From the NCBI GenBank assembly GCA_016124795.1, contig WGNB01000019.1, forward strand, positions 118,235 through 182,234: 64,000 nucleotides of DNA, read 5' to 3'. Of this stretch, positions 51,865-61,789 are shown in pieces. This DNA is from Rhodopseudomonas sp. (GTDB lineage: Bacteria > Pseudomonadota > Alphaproteobacteria > Rhizobiales > Xanthobacteraceae). A model generated the notes under the pieces. That model ran no database searches and was not told the origin of the DNA. It worked only from the letters and a program-made list of their open reading frames with translations. The stretch's first letter is position 1. Each line of letters opens with the position of its first letter. Made by a program: the position numbers and the translations under genes.

Positions 51865-53229
51865 TCAGGTATTGGCGCCGAGGATCGCGCTGCCGAGCCT
51901 CAAGCCCGCGCGCAGAAACTTTTGCGGATCGACCGGTTCGCCGTTGATGCGCGTCTCGTAATGCAGATGCGGACCGGTCGAGCGTCCGGTCGAGCCGACC
52001 CGGCCGATGGTTTCGCCGATGGTGACATGCTGGCCGACCTTCACCTCGATCTTCGACATGTGGCCGTAGCGCGTCGACAGGCCGTTGCCGTGATCGACCT
52101 CGACCATGTTGCCGTAGCCGCCGGCCCAGCCGGCGCGGGTCACCTTGCCGCTGGCGGTGACATGCACGGCTTCGCCGGTGTCGCCGCGCAGGTCGATGCC
52201 GGTATGGATCGCCGGCTTGCCGAGGAACGGATCGAGCCGCACGCCGAACGGTGAACTCATGTCGACGGTGCCGGCGATCGGTTTGCGCACCGGGACGGTG
52301 ACCAGCGCCTGGGTATAGCGGGCGATTTCGGCGCGGGCGACGTTGATGCGGTAGATCTGGCGTTCGAAGGCGCTGGCATTGGCGCGCGGCGCGCGCAGCG
52401 GCACGTAAGGCCCGCCGGTGCCGCGGCCCGAAGCCTTGCTGACATGAACGCCGAGATCGGCGAGCACACCGCCGATGCGCCGGACCTTGGTGTCGGCCTG
52501 TTCTTCCAGATCGGTTAGCGTCGCGGTCTGCTTGAGTTCGACCTTGTCGAGCGACAGCGAGACGCGGGTCAGGAGACCATTGAGGCCGCCGGCCGTGACG
52601 TTGCTGGCATAACGGCTGTTGCCGGACGACAGTTCACGCGATTGCAGGCGGGCCTCGCGGTCGGGCGGCGCGACGAACAGGACGGTGTCGTTGATCGGCG
52701 TCGGCTTGGGCGCGCGGCGGGGGGCTGCCGGCGGCGCGATCCGCGCCGGCTTGATCGAACCGGTGGTCAGGTTGTCGCCGGTCAGCGCCGAGCTGCGCTG
52801 TTCGAGCAATTGCTGACGGCGCAAGAGACCTTGCAGCTTCTGTTCGAACTGCTCCTGATCGAGAAGTTGCCGGCTGGTGATGCGGTCGATCTGGGCCCGC
52901 AATTCGGCGATGCGGTCTTCATAGGCGAACTGCATGGCGGCCTGACGGCCGATCAGTCCGGTCAACACGTCGTCGCGGAACGCGAAGTAGGTGCCGGTGG
53001 CGATCGACCAGACGCCCATGATCACCAGCGTGCCGACCACGATCCAGAACGCCACCGGACCGATGCGGATCTGGTGGCCGGCATGGGTCAGCGTGTAACC
53101 ACGGGCGCCGCGCGACTGTTGCGGGGCATGGGCGCGGGTGAGGTGGCGCGATACGGCTTCGGTCGATTGCGGGCGTTGCGCGGCGGCGGCGCCGGAATAT
53201 TCGTAATGGGAATAAGAAGAATGCGACAT
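51865..53229 (-). CDS. M23 family peptidase (LytM domain) with coiled coil
   Basis: The 454-residue protein has a short cytoplasmic N-terminus, one TM (about 62-83, FWIVVGTLVIMGVWSIATGTYF), a long coiled coil (about 100-160, rich in Leu/Gln/Arg), a Pro-rich linker and a C-terminal LytM domain with intact zinc ligands: IHTGIDLRG (His, Asp) and GPHLHYETRING (His). Such DipM/EnvC/MepM-like proteins cut crossbridges or activate amidases in the periplasm; intact ligands favour real endopeptidase activity. The amidase and PBP1A genes nearby fit this. ATG 53229 was chosen over 53268. Confidence 0.9.
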   Translation of the reverse strand: MSHSSYSHYEYSGAAAAQRPQSTEAVSRHLTRAHAPQQSRGARGYTLTHAGHQIRIGPVAFWIVVGTLVIMGVWSIATGTYFAFRDDVLTGLIGRQAAMQFAYEDRIAELRAQIDRITSRQLLDQEQFEQKLQGLLRRQQLLEQRSSALTGDNLTTGSIKPARIAPPAAPRRAPKPTPINDTVLFVAPPDREARLQSRELSSGNSRYASNVTAGGLNGLLTRVSLSLDKVELKQTATLTDLEEQADTKVRRIGGVLADLGVHVSKASGRGTGGPYVPLRAPRANASAFERQIYRINVARAEIARYTQALVTVPVRKPIAGTVDMSSPFGVRLDPFLGKPAIHTGIDLRGDTGEAVHVTASGKVTRAGWAGGYGNMVEVDHGNGLSTRYGHMSKIEVKVGQHVTIGETIGRVGSTGRSTGPHLHYETRINGEPVDPQKFLRAGLRLGSAILGANT

Positions 53230-53327
53230 GAACGCTCCGCGCCGGCTCGACCGCGGAGAAAGGGCCAAGAGCTAGGCTAAACCAGAGCCCCGATATCAAA
53301 CCCATATGGTTAAAAAACCGGTAAAAC

Positions 53328-53354
53328 CGCCGCGAAACCGGTCCGGCCGCGGCG
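53328..53354 (-). terminator. Intrinsic terminator of the peroxiredoxin gene
   Basis: On the minus strand CGCCGCG pairs with CGCGGCG and is followed by GTTTTACCGGTTTTTT. It begins 25 bp after the peroxiredoxin stop. Confidence 0.65.
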
Positions 53355-53378
53355 TTTTTCCGCAGTCGGCGCAGGGGA

Positions 53379-53900
53379 TTACAGGGCCTTGGCGGCCGCC
53401 AGCACGTCCTCGGCGTGACCTTGCACCTTGACCTTGGGCCAGACCTTGGCGATCCGGCCCGCGGCATCGATCAACACGGTTTTGCGGACGACGCCCATGA
53501 ATTTGCGGCCGTAGAGCGATTTTTCCGCCCAGGCGCCATAGGCCTCCAGCATCGTCCTGGTTTCGTCCGAGCCGAGCGCGATGGTCAGATCGTGTTTGGT
53601 CTTGAACTTGGCTTGAGCCGCGACCGGATCGGCCGAAACGCCGAGAATGTCGGTGCCGGCTTTGGCGAAAGCGGCCTTGAGCGCCGAAAAGGCGATCGCC
53701 TCCTGGGTGCAGCCGGGTGTATTGGCCTTTGGATAAAAGTACAGCACGAGATTGCGGTTTTTGAAGTCCTTCAGGGCAACCTTGCCGCCGTCGTCTCGCG
53801 GCAGGCTGAAGGCCGGCGCCTTGGCGCCGACAACCAGAACATCGTCGCCTGTGGCCTTGTCCTGGGGACCGGCCGGGCGTTGTGTCTTCTTCGCTGCCAT
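53379..53900 (-). CDS. Bcp/PrxQ-type thioredoxin-dependent peroxiredoxin with a single cysteine
   Basis: The 173-residue protein reduces peroxides. It has a charged N-terminal tail, VVGAKAPAFSLPRDDGG, VLYFYPKANTPGCTQEAIAF with the peroxidatic Cys, GVSADPVAAQAKFKTKHDL, and VLIDAAGRIAKVW. The resolving Cys found five residues after the first in typical Bcp is absent, and this is the only Cys in the protein, so it must act as a 1-Cys enzyme that depends on an outside thiol. No signal peptide is present. It converges with nothing; the M23 peptidase gene lies 150 bp downstream on the same strand. Confidence 0.9.
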   Translation of the reverse strand: MAAKKTQRPAGPQDKATGDDVLVVGAKAPAFSLPRDDGGKVALKDFKNRNLVLYFYPKANTPGCTQEAIAFSALKAAFAKAGTDILGVSADPVAAQAKFKTKHDLTIALGSDETRTMLEAYGAWAEKSLYGRKFMGVVRKTVLIDAAGRIAKVWPKVKVQGHAEDVLAAAKAL

Positions 53901-54171
53901 GTGCCTTCCTTTGGTCGCTTTCGGACGGTCAATGTCGTTAAAGTGACGCCCATGACATTTGCGCCGCTTGGATGCAACATCCGTCCGTCCGAAGTTTTCG
54001 CCGCGCCGCGTGGCGAATCGTCCAAACGGTATGCAAATAGGCCGGCACCGTGGCCGGTCCAGACCTCGGCCCGACCGGGAAAGCCGCCCATCGCGCGGCG
54101 TGTCGGTGCATGATCGGAGAAGCGGGTGGCGTCACAGGGACGACAAGGATGCGTGGGCACACAATAAGGGC

Positions 54172-57100
54172 ATGACAGGTCAGGACCACCATCGCCGTTA
54201 TCCGCCGAGGCTTGAGACTCATTCCGTCGCCAAGCCCGCGGCGCGGCATGGCCGGCAACCCAGTCACAGCCATTATGCCGATCACGGTCACCACGATCAT
54301 GGTCACCATGCCGATCACGCCCCGCATGGTCCGCACGGGCAGCACGCTCATCCGGCCGGATGGCGTCGCCGTTTGCACGTCATGCGGCGTAGCCTAGGGC
54401 GGTTCCTGCGCCATCGCTGGCTTCGCCGGCTGTTCTGGGGCGTCACCATTACGGTGGGGCTGGTCAGCGTCGCCGTGCTCGGCCTGTGGTGGCGTCTCAA
54501 CAGCGGTCCGATCGAACTCGACATCGCAACGCCTTTCCTCAAGGCCGCGATCGAGGAGAACTTCGGCGCGACCGACAAGGTGTCGGTCGGCGGCACCCAG
54601 CTTGAACGCGACGAGAAGGGCCGCACCTCGTTGCGGCTGCGCGATATCGTCGTGCGCGATTCCGACGGCACTATCGTCGCCAGCGCGCCGAAGGCCGAAG
54701 TCGGTCTGTCCGGCGCCGGACTGCTGAGCGGCAAGATACGCGCGCAAAGCCTCAATCTGGTCGGCGCCGAGATGGCGGTGCGGATCGAGGACGATGGCCG
54801 GGTGACGGTGTTTGCCGGCGCCAACAAGCGGCCGATCGCGGTGGCGTCGAAAGCGCTGGCGCCGGCCGCGCCCAGTGTCGCTGCGCCGGGCACGCCGGCG
54901 AACCCGGATGTCGACAGCGCGGCGGCCGGCATCAAGGATGTCGCCGGCATCATGGCCTGGATCGACGATGTCGGCACCAGCGGCCTCGACGGTCACGACC
55001 TGCGCGAACTCGGCCTCAAGAACGGTAACCTGATCGTCGACGACCGCCGCAACGGCAAGCGGTGGACCTTCGACAAGATCAACGCGAGTCTGACGCGGCC
55101 GGCGCAGGGCGGCGTGATCTTCAAGATTGAATCGGTCAACCCGGATCGCGCCTGGATCCTGAGCGCGGCGATGCGGCCGCTGGCCGATGGCGTGCGCGCC
55201 GTCGGCATCGAAGCGCGCAAGGTGTCGACGCGCGACATGATGCTGGCTCTTCGGCTCAACGACAGCAGCATCGATATCAACTTGCCGATCTCGGCCAGCA
55301 TTCGCGCCGACGTCGCCGCCGACGGCACGCCGCAGTCGGTGCAGGGCGAGCTTTACACTTCGCCCGGCACCATCGTCGATCGCGACAACGAGAACTCGCT
55401 GATCGAAATCGACCGTGCCGATTTCCGCTTCAACTGGGACATTCACCGCCGCAGCCTGCTGGTGCCGTTCCAGATTCAGTCGAGCGGCAACCAGTTCACG
55501 ATGCGCGCGGTGCTCGAACCGCCGGCGGCCAAGGACGGCCCCTGGCAGCTGAGCGTAACGCGCGGCGACGCCGTGATCGATCCGGTCATCATGGGGCCGA
55601 GCGCCGATCAGGAAGGCTTCTCGTTGAACCGGGCGGCGGTGCGGGCCCGTATCGATTTTGGCCGCAAGCGCATCGATCTCGATCAGGGCGATTTCAGCCG
55701 GGTCGATACCCGGCCGGCGCATAACATCGGCATGGCGGTCACCGGCAGTCTGGATTTCTCCGGCGAACCGCATCTGGCCTTCGGCGTCGCCGGCACCCGG
55801 ATGCCGGTCGCGGTGATGAAACGGCTGTGGCCGGTCTTTGCCGCCGCCGACGTGCGCGAATGGGTGCTCGGCCATATCAGCGGCGGCATGGTCCAGCGCA
55901 TCGTTGTCGCCGGCAACGCCAATCTGGAAGACTTCAAGCAGGGGGGGCCGCCGACCCCGGACGACGGGCTGGCGATCGACATCGAAACCAGCGGCAGCAC
56001 CGTGCGGCCGGTCGACGAACTGCCGGCGATCCGCGACGCCGATCTCAGCGCGCATATCACCGGCGCGACCGCCACCGTCAGTCTCGGGCGCGGCACCGTC
56101 GAGGTCGCGCCGGGCCGCAAGCTCAGCGTCACCGACGGCGTCTTCGAGGTGCCGGATACGCACATCAAGCCGCCGCCGGCGCGCGCTCGCTTTCGCATCG
56201 ACGGCACCGTGCCGGCTGCGGCGGCTTTGCTGTCGAGCCCCGCGCTCAAGGATCAGGTCGGCCTGTCGCTCGATCCCGCCAGCAGCCGCGGTACGATCTC
56301 GGCCCAGGCGACGGTCAACCTGACGCTGGCGGACAAGAAGGCGAAAGACAGCGTCACTTACGCGGTGGCCGCCGAACTGAACAATTTCGCCGCCGACAAA
56401 TTGCTGCTCGGCAAGAAGATCGAGGCGTCGTCGCTCAAGGTCGATGCCTCGTCGGACGGCTATCAGATCAAGGGCGACGTCAAGATCAATGGCACGCCAG
56501 CCAGCATCGACGTCCGCAAGAAGAAGGGCGATGCCGTCGCCGAACTCAAGATGCAGGCCAATATCGATGACACGGCGCGGCGTCGTCTGGGCATCGATCT
56601 CGGCAGCGCGGTGACCGGCGCCATTCCGGTCAAGGTCACCGCCGCGGTCGGCGAGAACGTCAAGGACGAAACCCTGCACGTCGAATCCGACCTGACGCCG
56701 GTCAAGATCGATAATCTGCTGCCGGGCTGGATCAAGCCGGCTGGCAAGCCGGCGAAGGCGACCTACACCATGGTCAACGGCGCCGGAAAATCGATGCGTT
56801 TCGACGATCTGGTCATCAGCGGGTCGGGCGCCAATGTCAAAGGTTCGATTGAGCTCGGCAGCGACGGTTCATTGCAGTCGGCGCAATTTCCGGTCTTCGC
56901 CTTGTCGGATGGCGACAAGGTGTCTTTGAAGGCCGACCGCAACAGCGATGGCGTGCTGCGGGTCGTGATGCGCGGCGACGTTTATGACGGCCGCAATTTC
57001 GTCAAGTCGTCGCTGGCCGGCGAGTCGGAAAAGACCAAGTCGAACGAGAAGCAGACCGACCTCGATCTCGATATCAAGCTCGGCACCGTCGCCGGACTGA

Positions 57101-57840
57101 ATGGCGAGACGCTGCGCGGGCTGGTGTTGCGGCTGTCGCGGCGGGCCGGCCACATCCGGACCTTCTCGATGACGTCGAAGATCGGCAGCGACACGCCGTT
57201 CAACGGCGACATGCGGTTGCGGGCGCGCGACAATCATCAGGTGATGTTCTTCGAAACCGACGATGCCGGCGCGCTGTTCCGTTTTACCGATACCTATCCG
57301 CGCATGTTCGGCGGCAAGATGTGGGTGGCGATGGATCCGCCGACGCAGGAGCAGACGCCGCAGGTCGGCACCATCACGATCCGCGATTTCACCATTCGCG
57401 GCGAGCCGGCGCTTGACCGTATCGTGTCGGGGGCGGCCGGCGCTTCCGGACGCGGCGTCGCCTTCACCGAGATGAGCGCCGGCTTCACCCGCTATCCCGG
57501 CAAGATGGCGGTGCGCGACGGCATTGTGCGCGGCCCGATGGTAGGCGCGACGGTCGAGGGCAATGTCGATTACGCCAGGAACGACGTCCATCTGCGGGGC
57601 ACGTTCGTGCCGTTCTATGGCCTGAACAACATGTTCGGCCTCGGTCAGATTCCGATCGTCGGCCTGTTCCTCGGCGGCAGCAACGAAGGGCTGGTCGGCA
57701 TCACCTATGAAGCGGTCGGGCCGCCGAGTTCGCCGCGTATTTCGGTCAATCCGGTGAGCGCGATCGCGCCGGGCCTGTTGCGCAAGTTCATTCCGTCGCC
57801 GGGCACTTTCGATCCGAACTTCGCGCCGCCGCCGCGGTGA
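54172..57840 (+). CDS. YhdP/AsmA-like protein (DUF3971), possible intermembrane lipid-transfer protein
   Basis: The protein of up to 1222 residues has one N-terminal TM (about 89-107) and a very long, strand-rich periplasmic part of the AsmA/TamB type, with repeated patterns such as LRLRDIVVRDSDGTIVASAPKAEVGLS and a C-terminal AsmA-like region (TIRDFTIRGEPALDRIVSGA, GNVDYARNDVHLRGTFVPFYGLNNMFGLGQIPIVGLFLGG). YhdP and TamB in E. coli help move phospholipids to the outer membrane. Before the TM, residues 31-60 contain 13 histidines. ATG 54172 has AAGGG upstream; ATG 54382 would remove the His-rich part and start near the TM. Confidence 0.85.
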   Translation: MTGQDHHRRYPPRLETHSVAKPAARHGRQPSHSHYADHGHHDHGHHADHAPHGPHGQHAHPAGWRRRLHVMRRSLGRFLRHRWLRRLFWGVTITVGLVSVAVLGLWWRLNSGPIELDIATPFLKAAIEENFGATDKVSVGGTQLERDEKGRTSLRLRDIVVRDSDGTIVASAPKAEVGLSGAGLLSGKIRAQSLNLVGAEMAVRIEDDGRVTVFAGANKRPIAVASKALAPAAPSVAAPGTPANPDVDSAAAGIKDVAGIMAWIDDVGTSGLDGHDLRELGLKNGNLIVDDRRNGKRWTFDKINASLTRPAQGGVIFKIESVNPDRAWILSAAMRPLADGVRAVGIEARKVSTRDMMLALRLNDSSIDINLPISASIRADVAADGTPQSVQGELYTSPGTIVDRDNENSLIEIDRADFRFNWDIHRRSLLVPFQIQSSGNQFTMRAVLEPPAAKDGPWQLSVTRGDAVIDPVIMGPSADQEGFSLNRAAVRARIDFGRKRIDLDQGDFSRVDTRPAHNIGMAVTGSLDFSGEPHLAFGVAGTRMPVAVMKRLWPVFAAADVREWVLGHISGGMVQRIVVAGNANLEDFKQGGPPTPDDGLAIDIETSGSTVRPVDELPAIRDADLSAHITGATATVSLGRGTVEVAPGRKLSVTDGVFEVPDTHIKPPPARARFRIDGTVPAAAALLSSPALKDQVGLSLDPASSRGTISAQATVNLTLADKKAKDSVTYAVAAELNNFAADKLLLGKKIEASSLKVDASSDGYQIKGDVKINGTPASIDVRKKKGDAVAELKMQANIDDTARRRLGIDLGSAVTGAIPVKVTAAVGENVKDETLHVESDLTPVKIDNLLPGWIKPAGKPAKATYTMVNGAGKSMRFDDLVISGSGANVKGSIELGSDGSLQSAQFPVFALSDGDKVSLKADRNSDGVLRVVMRGDVYDGRNFVKSSLAGESEKTKSNEKQTDLDLDIKLGTVAGLNGETLRGLVLRLSRRAGHIRTFSMTSKIGSDTPFNGDMRLRARDNHQVMFFETDDAGALFRFTDTYPRMFGGKMWVAMDPPTQEQTPQVGTITIRDFTIRGEPALDRIVSGAAGASGRGVAFTEMSAGFTRYPGKMAVRDGIVRGPMVGATVEGNVDYARNDVHLRGTFVPFYGLNNMFGLGQIPIVGLFLGGSNEGLVGITYEAVGPPSSPRISVNPVSAIAPGLLRKFIPSPGTFDPNFAPPPR

Positions 57841-57908
57841 AGGCCGCGACGATCCGTTCCGAATAACGCCAAATAGCGTCCTTGGCGTCGAGGTTGCGAC
57901 GCCACAGC

Positions 57909-60266
57909 TTAACGGCGCGCGCTGCGCTCGGCGGCGCGCCGCATTGCCTCGGCGAAGGCGTTGTTGGCGGGTTCCGGGGCCTTGCGCGGCTGATCGGTGC
58001 GCAGCTTGCCTTTGCTGTCGCGCTTGACCGGCGCGCCGGCGCTGGCCGTGTCGCTGCCGGGCTCGTCGTCGAGCCGCAGCGTCAGCGAGATGCGCTTGCG
58101 GGCGGCATCGACCTGCATCACCTTGACCTTGACGATATCGCCCGGCTTGACGACCTCGCGCGGGTCCTTGATGAAGTTGCGCGACATCGCCGAGACGTGG
58201 ACGAGGCCGTCCTGATGGACGCCGATGTCGACGAAGGCGCCGAAGGCGGCGACGTTGGTGACCGCGCCTTCCAGGATCATGCCCGGCTTGAGGTCCTTGA
58301 TCTCCTCGATGCCTTCCTTGAACTCGGCCGCCTTGAACGCCGGACGCGGATCGCGGCCGGGCTTCTCCAGTTCGCGCAAGATGTCGGTGACGGTCGGCAG
58401 ACCGAAGGTGTCGTCGGTCAGATCCTGCGGCTTGAGTTTGCGCAGTTCGCTGGCGTTGCCGATGATCACCTTGATGTCGCTTTTGGTCGCGGCGAGAATC
58501 CGGCGGACCACCGGATAGGCTTCCGGATGCACGCCCGAGGCGTCGATCGGATCGTCGCCATCGCGGATGCGCAGGAAGCCGGCGCATTGCTCGAAGGCCT
58601 TGGCGCCGAGGCGCGGCACGTCCTTGAGCGCCTTGCGCGAACGGAACGGGCCGTTGGCGTTGCGGTGCTGAACGATGTTCTCGGCCAGGATGACGCCGAT
58701 GCCAGCGACCCGCGCCAGCAACGGTTCCGAGGCGGTGTTGAGATCGACGCCGACGGCGTTGACGCAGTCCTCGACGACGGCATCGAGCGACCGCGACAGC
58801 TTGTGTTCGGACAGATCGTGCTGGTACTGGCCGACTCCGATCGACTTCGGATCGATCTTGACCAGTTCGGCGAGCGGGTCCTGCAGGCGGCGGGCGATCG
58901 ATACCGCGCCGCGCAGCGTGACGTCGAGTTCCGGCAATTCGCGCGAGGCGAATTCCGACGCCGAATAGACCGACGCGCCGGCTTCCGACACGACGATCTT
59001 CGACATCTTCAGATCGGGCAGCAGCTTGACCAGTTCGGTGGCGAGCTTGTCGGTCTCGCGCGAGGCGGTGCCGTTGCCGACGGCGATCAGTTCGACTTTG
59101 TGCTGGACGGCGAGCTTGCCGAGAATGGCGAGCGACTCGTTCCACTGCCGCTTCGGCTCGTGCGGATAGATCGCGGTGGTGGCGACCACTTTGCCGGTGG
59201 CGTCGACCACCGCGACTTTGACGCCGGTGCGATAGCCGGGGTCGAGCCCCATGGTGGCGCGGGGACCGGCGGGCGCGGCGAGTAGCAGATCGCGCAGGTT
59301 GCTGGCAAAAACCCGGACGGCTTCTTCCTCGGCGGCGTTACGCAGGCGCAGCCGCAGGTCGATGTTCAAATTCGACTGGATGCGCGTGCGCCAGGCCCAG
59401 CGCACGGTGTCGAGCAGCCAGCGGTCGGCGGCGCGCCCGCTGTCGGCGATCGCGAAGCGATGCATGATCTTGAGTTCGTAAGGTCCAGGCACGCCGGGCG
59501 GCGAGGGCGTGGCTTCACCTTCGAATTGCAGGCTCAGCATTTCTTCCTTCTCACCGCGGAACAGCGCCAGGATGCGGTGCGACGGCAGCTTGTTGAGCGG
59601 CTCGGCGAAGTCGAAATAGTCGGAGAACTTGGCGCCGGCTTCGAGCTTGCCTTCGCGCATCTTGGACACCATGCGGCCTTGCGTCCACAGCGTCTCGCGT
59701 AGCGCGCCGACCAGATCGGCGTCTTCGGCGAAGCGCTCGACGAGAATGGCGCGCGCGCCTTCGAGCGCGGCGGCGGCATCGGCGACCTGCTTGTCGGCGT
59801 TGACGAAGGTCGCGGCCGCCGTTTGCGGATCGGTGGTCGGCTGGGTGAGCAGAAGGTCGGCCAAAGGTTCGAGGCCGGCTTCCTTGGCGATCTCGGCCTT
59901 GGTGCGGCGCTTCGGTTTGAACGGCAGATAGATATCCTCAAGCCGGCCCTTGTTGTCGGCACCGCGGATCGCGGCTTCGAGCGCGGCGTCGAGCTTGCCT
60001 TGCTCGCGCACCGAATTGAGGATCGCCTCGCGGCGCTCTTCCAGCTCGCGCAGATATTTCAGCCGCTCTTCGAGCGTGCGCAATTGCTGATCGTCGAGCG
60101 CGCCGGTGGCTTCCTTGCGATAGCGCGCCACGAAGGGAACGGTGGCGCCGCCATCGAGCAGTTCGACCGCCGCCGCGACCTGTTCGGGCTTGACCGATAA
60201 TTCGTCGGCGATCCGGCGGAAGATCGCGAGGGACAGAACCGGATCGGTCGAAGCAGCAGAAGACAT
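57909..60266 (-). CDS. tex: Tex family S1 RNA-binding protein
   Basis: Tex is a nucleic acid-binding protein that influences transcription and is conserved across bacteria. The 785-residue product shows the Tex layout: N-terminal helical region (RRIADELSVKPEQVAAAVELLDGGATVPFVARYRKEATGALDD), the YqgF-like RNase H fold (GLDPGYRTGVKVAVVD, with AVGNGTASRETDK), the helix-hairpin-helix region (NAVGVDLNTASEPLLARVAGIG) and a C-terminal S1 domain (GMILEGAVTNVAAFGAFVDIGVHQDGLVHVS). Length and order are normal. ATG 60266 gives the family N-terminus. Its gene is 3'-to-3' with the YhdP-like gene. Confidence 0.96.
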   Translation of the reverse strand: MSSAASTDPVLSLAIFRRIADELSVKPEQVAAAVELLDGGATVPFVARYRKEATGALDDQQLRTLEERLKYLRELEERREAILNSVREQGKLDAALEAAIRGADNKGRLEDIYLPFKPKRRTKAEIAKEAGLEPLADLLLTQPTTDPQTAAATFVNADKQVADAAAALEGARAILVERFAEDADLVGALRETLWTQGRMVSKMREGKLEAGAKFSDYFDFAEPLNKLPSHRILALFRGEKEEMLSLQFEGEATPSPPGVPGPYELKIMHRFAIADSGRAADRWLLDTVRWAWRTRIQSNLNIDLRLRLRNAAEEEAVRVFASNLRDLLLAAPAGPRATMGLDPGYRTGVKVAVVDATGKVVATTAIYPHEPKRQWNESLAILGKLAVQHKVELIAVGNGTASRETDKLATELVKLLPDLKMSKIVVSEAGASVYSASEFASRELPELDVTLRGAVSIARRLQDPLAELVKIDPKSIGVGQYQHDLSEHKLSRSLDAVVEDCVNAVGVDLNTASEPLLARVAGIGVILAENIVQHRNANGPFRSRKALKDVPRLGAKAFEQCAGFLRIRDGDDPIDASGVHPEAYPVVRRILAATKSDIKVIIGNASELRKLKPQDLTDDTFGLPTVTDILRELEKPGRDPRPAFKAAEFKEGIEEIKDLKPGMILEGAVTNVAAFGAFVDIGVHQDGLVHVSAMSRNFIKDPREVVKPGDIVKVKVMQVDAARKRISLTLRLDDEPGSDTASAGAPVKRDSKGKLRTDQPRKAPEPANNAFAEAMRRAAERSARR

Positions 60267-60421
60267 GGCGCACCCGTTCGCAGAAAACCGTAAGCCCAAG
60301 ACGGCGAGGCCGAATCTCGGGGCACCGTTTATGACCCGGTACCGACCGGCCGGGCAACTGCATTAGCGACGGGCTGTGGAGAGGTTTTCAGCAAAGCCTG
60401 GGGACAAGCTTCTGCCGGGCC

Positions 60422-61678
60422 TTACACCGGCTTCAAAAGGACATGTTTCTTCTTGCCGAGCGACAGCTTGATCGCGCCGTCGGCGGTCAGGTCGCCGGTC
60501 GTCAGCATCATCTTGTCGTCGACGACGGTGACGTCGTTGACCTTGAGGCCGCCGGCCTTGATCTGACGGCGGGCATCGCCGTTCGACGACACCAGCTTGG
60601 CGATGTCGGCGAAGGCATTGAGCACGCCGATGCCCTGGTCGAGCGTGGCGCGCGGCACTTCGACCGTCGGCAGGTCCTGCGCGAACGTGCCTTCCTCGAA
60701 AGTCTTGCGTGAGGTGTCGCTGGCCTGTGTCGCGGCATCGCGGCCATGCAGCAGCGCAGTCGCTTCCGTGGCCAGAACTTTCTTGGCCTCGTTGATCTCC
60801 GCGCCCTGCAACGCCGCAAGCCTCGCGATCTCGTCGAGCGGCAGCACGGTGAACAGCTTGAGGAAGCGCGCGACGTCGGCGTCCTCGGTGTTGCGCCAGA
60901 ACTGCCAGTAGTCGTAAGGCGACACCAGATCGGCGTTGAGCCAGACCGCGCCGGCGGCGGTCTTGCCCATCTTGGCGCCGGACGAGGTGGTGATCAGCGG
61001 CGCGGTCAGCGCGAACATCTGCGCGCCGTTCATGCGCCGGCCGAGATCGATGCCGGAGACGATATTGCCCCATTGGTCGGAGCCACCCATCTGCAGGGTG
61101 CAGCCATGACGCTCGTTGAGCTCGACGAAGTCGTAGGCTTGCAGCACCATGTAATTGAATTCGAGGAACGACAGTTCCTGCTGGCGCTCCAGCCGCATCT
61201 TGACCGAGTCGAAGGACAGCATCCGGTTGACCGAGAAGTGCTTGCCGACGTCGCGCAGGAAATCGATGTAATTGAGGCTGTTCAGCCAGTCGGCATTATT
61301 GGCCATGATGGCGTTGCCGCCCTCGGCCTCGAACTTGAGAAACTTGGAGAACACCGCGCGGATGCCGACGAGGTTCTCGTTGATCATCTCTTCGGTGAGG
61401 ATGCGGCGGCTTTCGTCCTTGCCGGAGGGATCGCCGACGCGGGTGGTGCCGCCGCCCATCAGCGCGATCGGCCGATGGCCGGTCTGCTGCATCCAGTACA
61501 GCATCATGATCGGCAGCAGCGAGCCGATGTGCAGCGACGCGGCGGTGCAGTCAAAACCGATATAGGCGGTGAGCTGGCCCTCGGCGGCGCGGGCGTCGAG
61601 CACGTCGGGCTCGGACACCTGGTGGATGAAGCCGCGCTGGCTCAGGATGTTCAGGAAATCGGACTTGTAGGTGGTCAT
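60422..61678 (-). CDS. tyrS: Tyrosine--tRNA ligase
   Basis: TyrS charges tRNA-Tyr. The 418-residue protein has the class I catalytic fold: [19 protein letters not shown] with the HIGH-type motif HIGS (50-53), [15 protein letters not shown], the Tyr-binding [33 protein letters not shown], and the second signature KMGKT (236-240), a variant of KMSKS. A C-terminal S4-type RNA-binding domain (about 350-418, [17 protein letters not shown]) is present. It is divergent from anmK, 111 bp away, and the same pair is linked in other bacteria. Confidence 0.97.
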   Translation of the reverse strand: MTTYKSDFLNILSQRGFIHQVSEPDVLDARAAEGQLTAYIGFDCTAASLHIGSLLPIMMLYWMQQTGHRPIALMGGGTTRVGDPSGKDESRRILTEEMINENLVGIRAVFSKFLKFEAEGGNAIMANNADWLNSLNYIDFLRDVGKHFSVNRMLSFDSVKMRLERQQELSFLEFNYMVLQAYDFVELNERHGCTLQMGGSDQWGNIVSGIDLGRRMNGAQMFALTAPLITTSSGAKMGKTAAGAVWLNADLVSPYDYWQFWRNTEDADVARFLKLFTVLPLDEIARLAALQGAEINEAKKVLATEATALLHGRDAATQASDTSRKTFEEGTFAQDLPTVEVPRATLDQGIGVLNAFADIAKLVSSNGDARRQIKAGGLKVNDVTVVDDKMMLTTGDLTADGAIKLSLGKKKHVLLKPV

Positions 61679-61789
61679 GGTCTTCGCCGCCGGTCTGCTC
61701 GCTCGAATAAGGCGGGTGGTGTATCAGGTCCTCGACCGGATTCAACCGGCGGGCGGAAACGCCGGTAAAGCGCGGATTTGGGGGCGGTT

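Noticed and set aside
54394..59145. Minus-strand open frames of over 750 codons (54394-56679, 56869-59145)
   Set aside because: They are opposite the YhdP-like gene, or an alternative frame of tex, with shadow-like composition.
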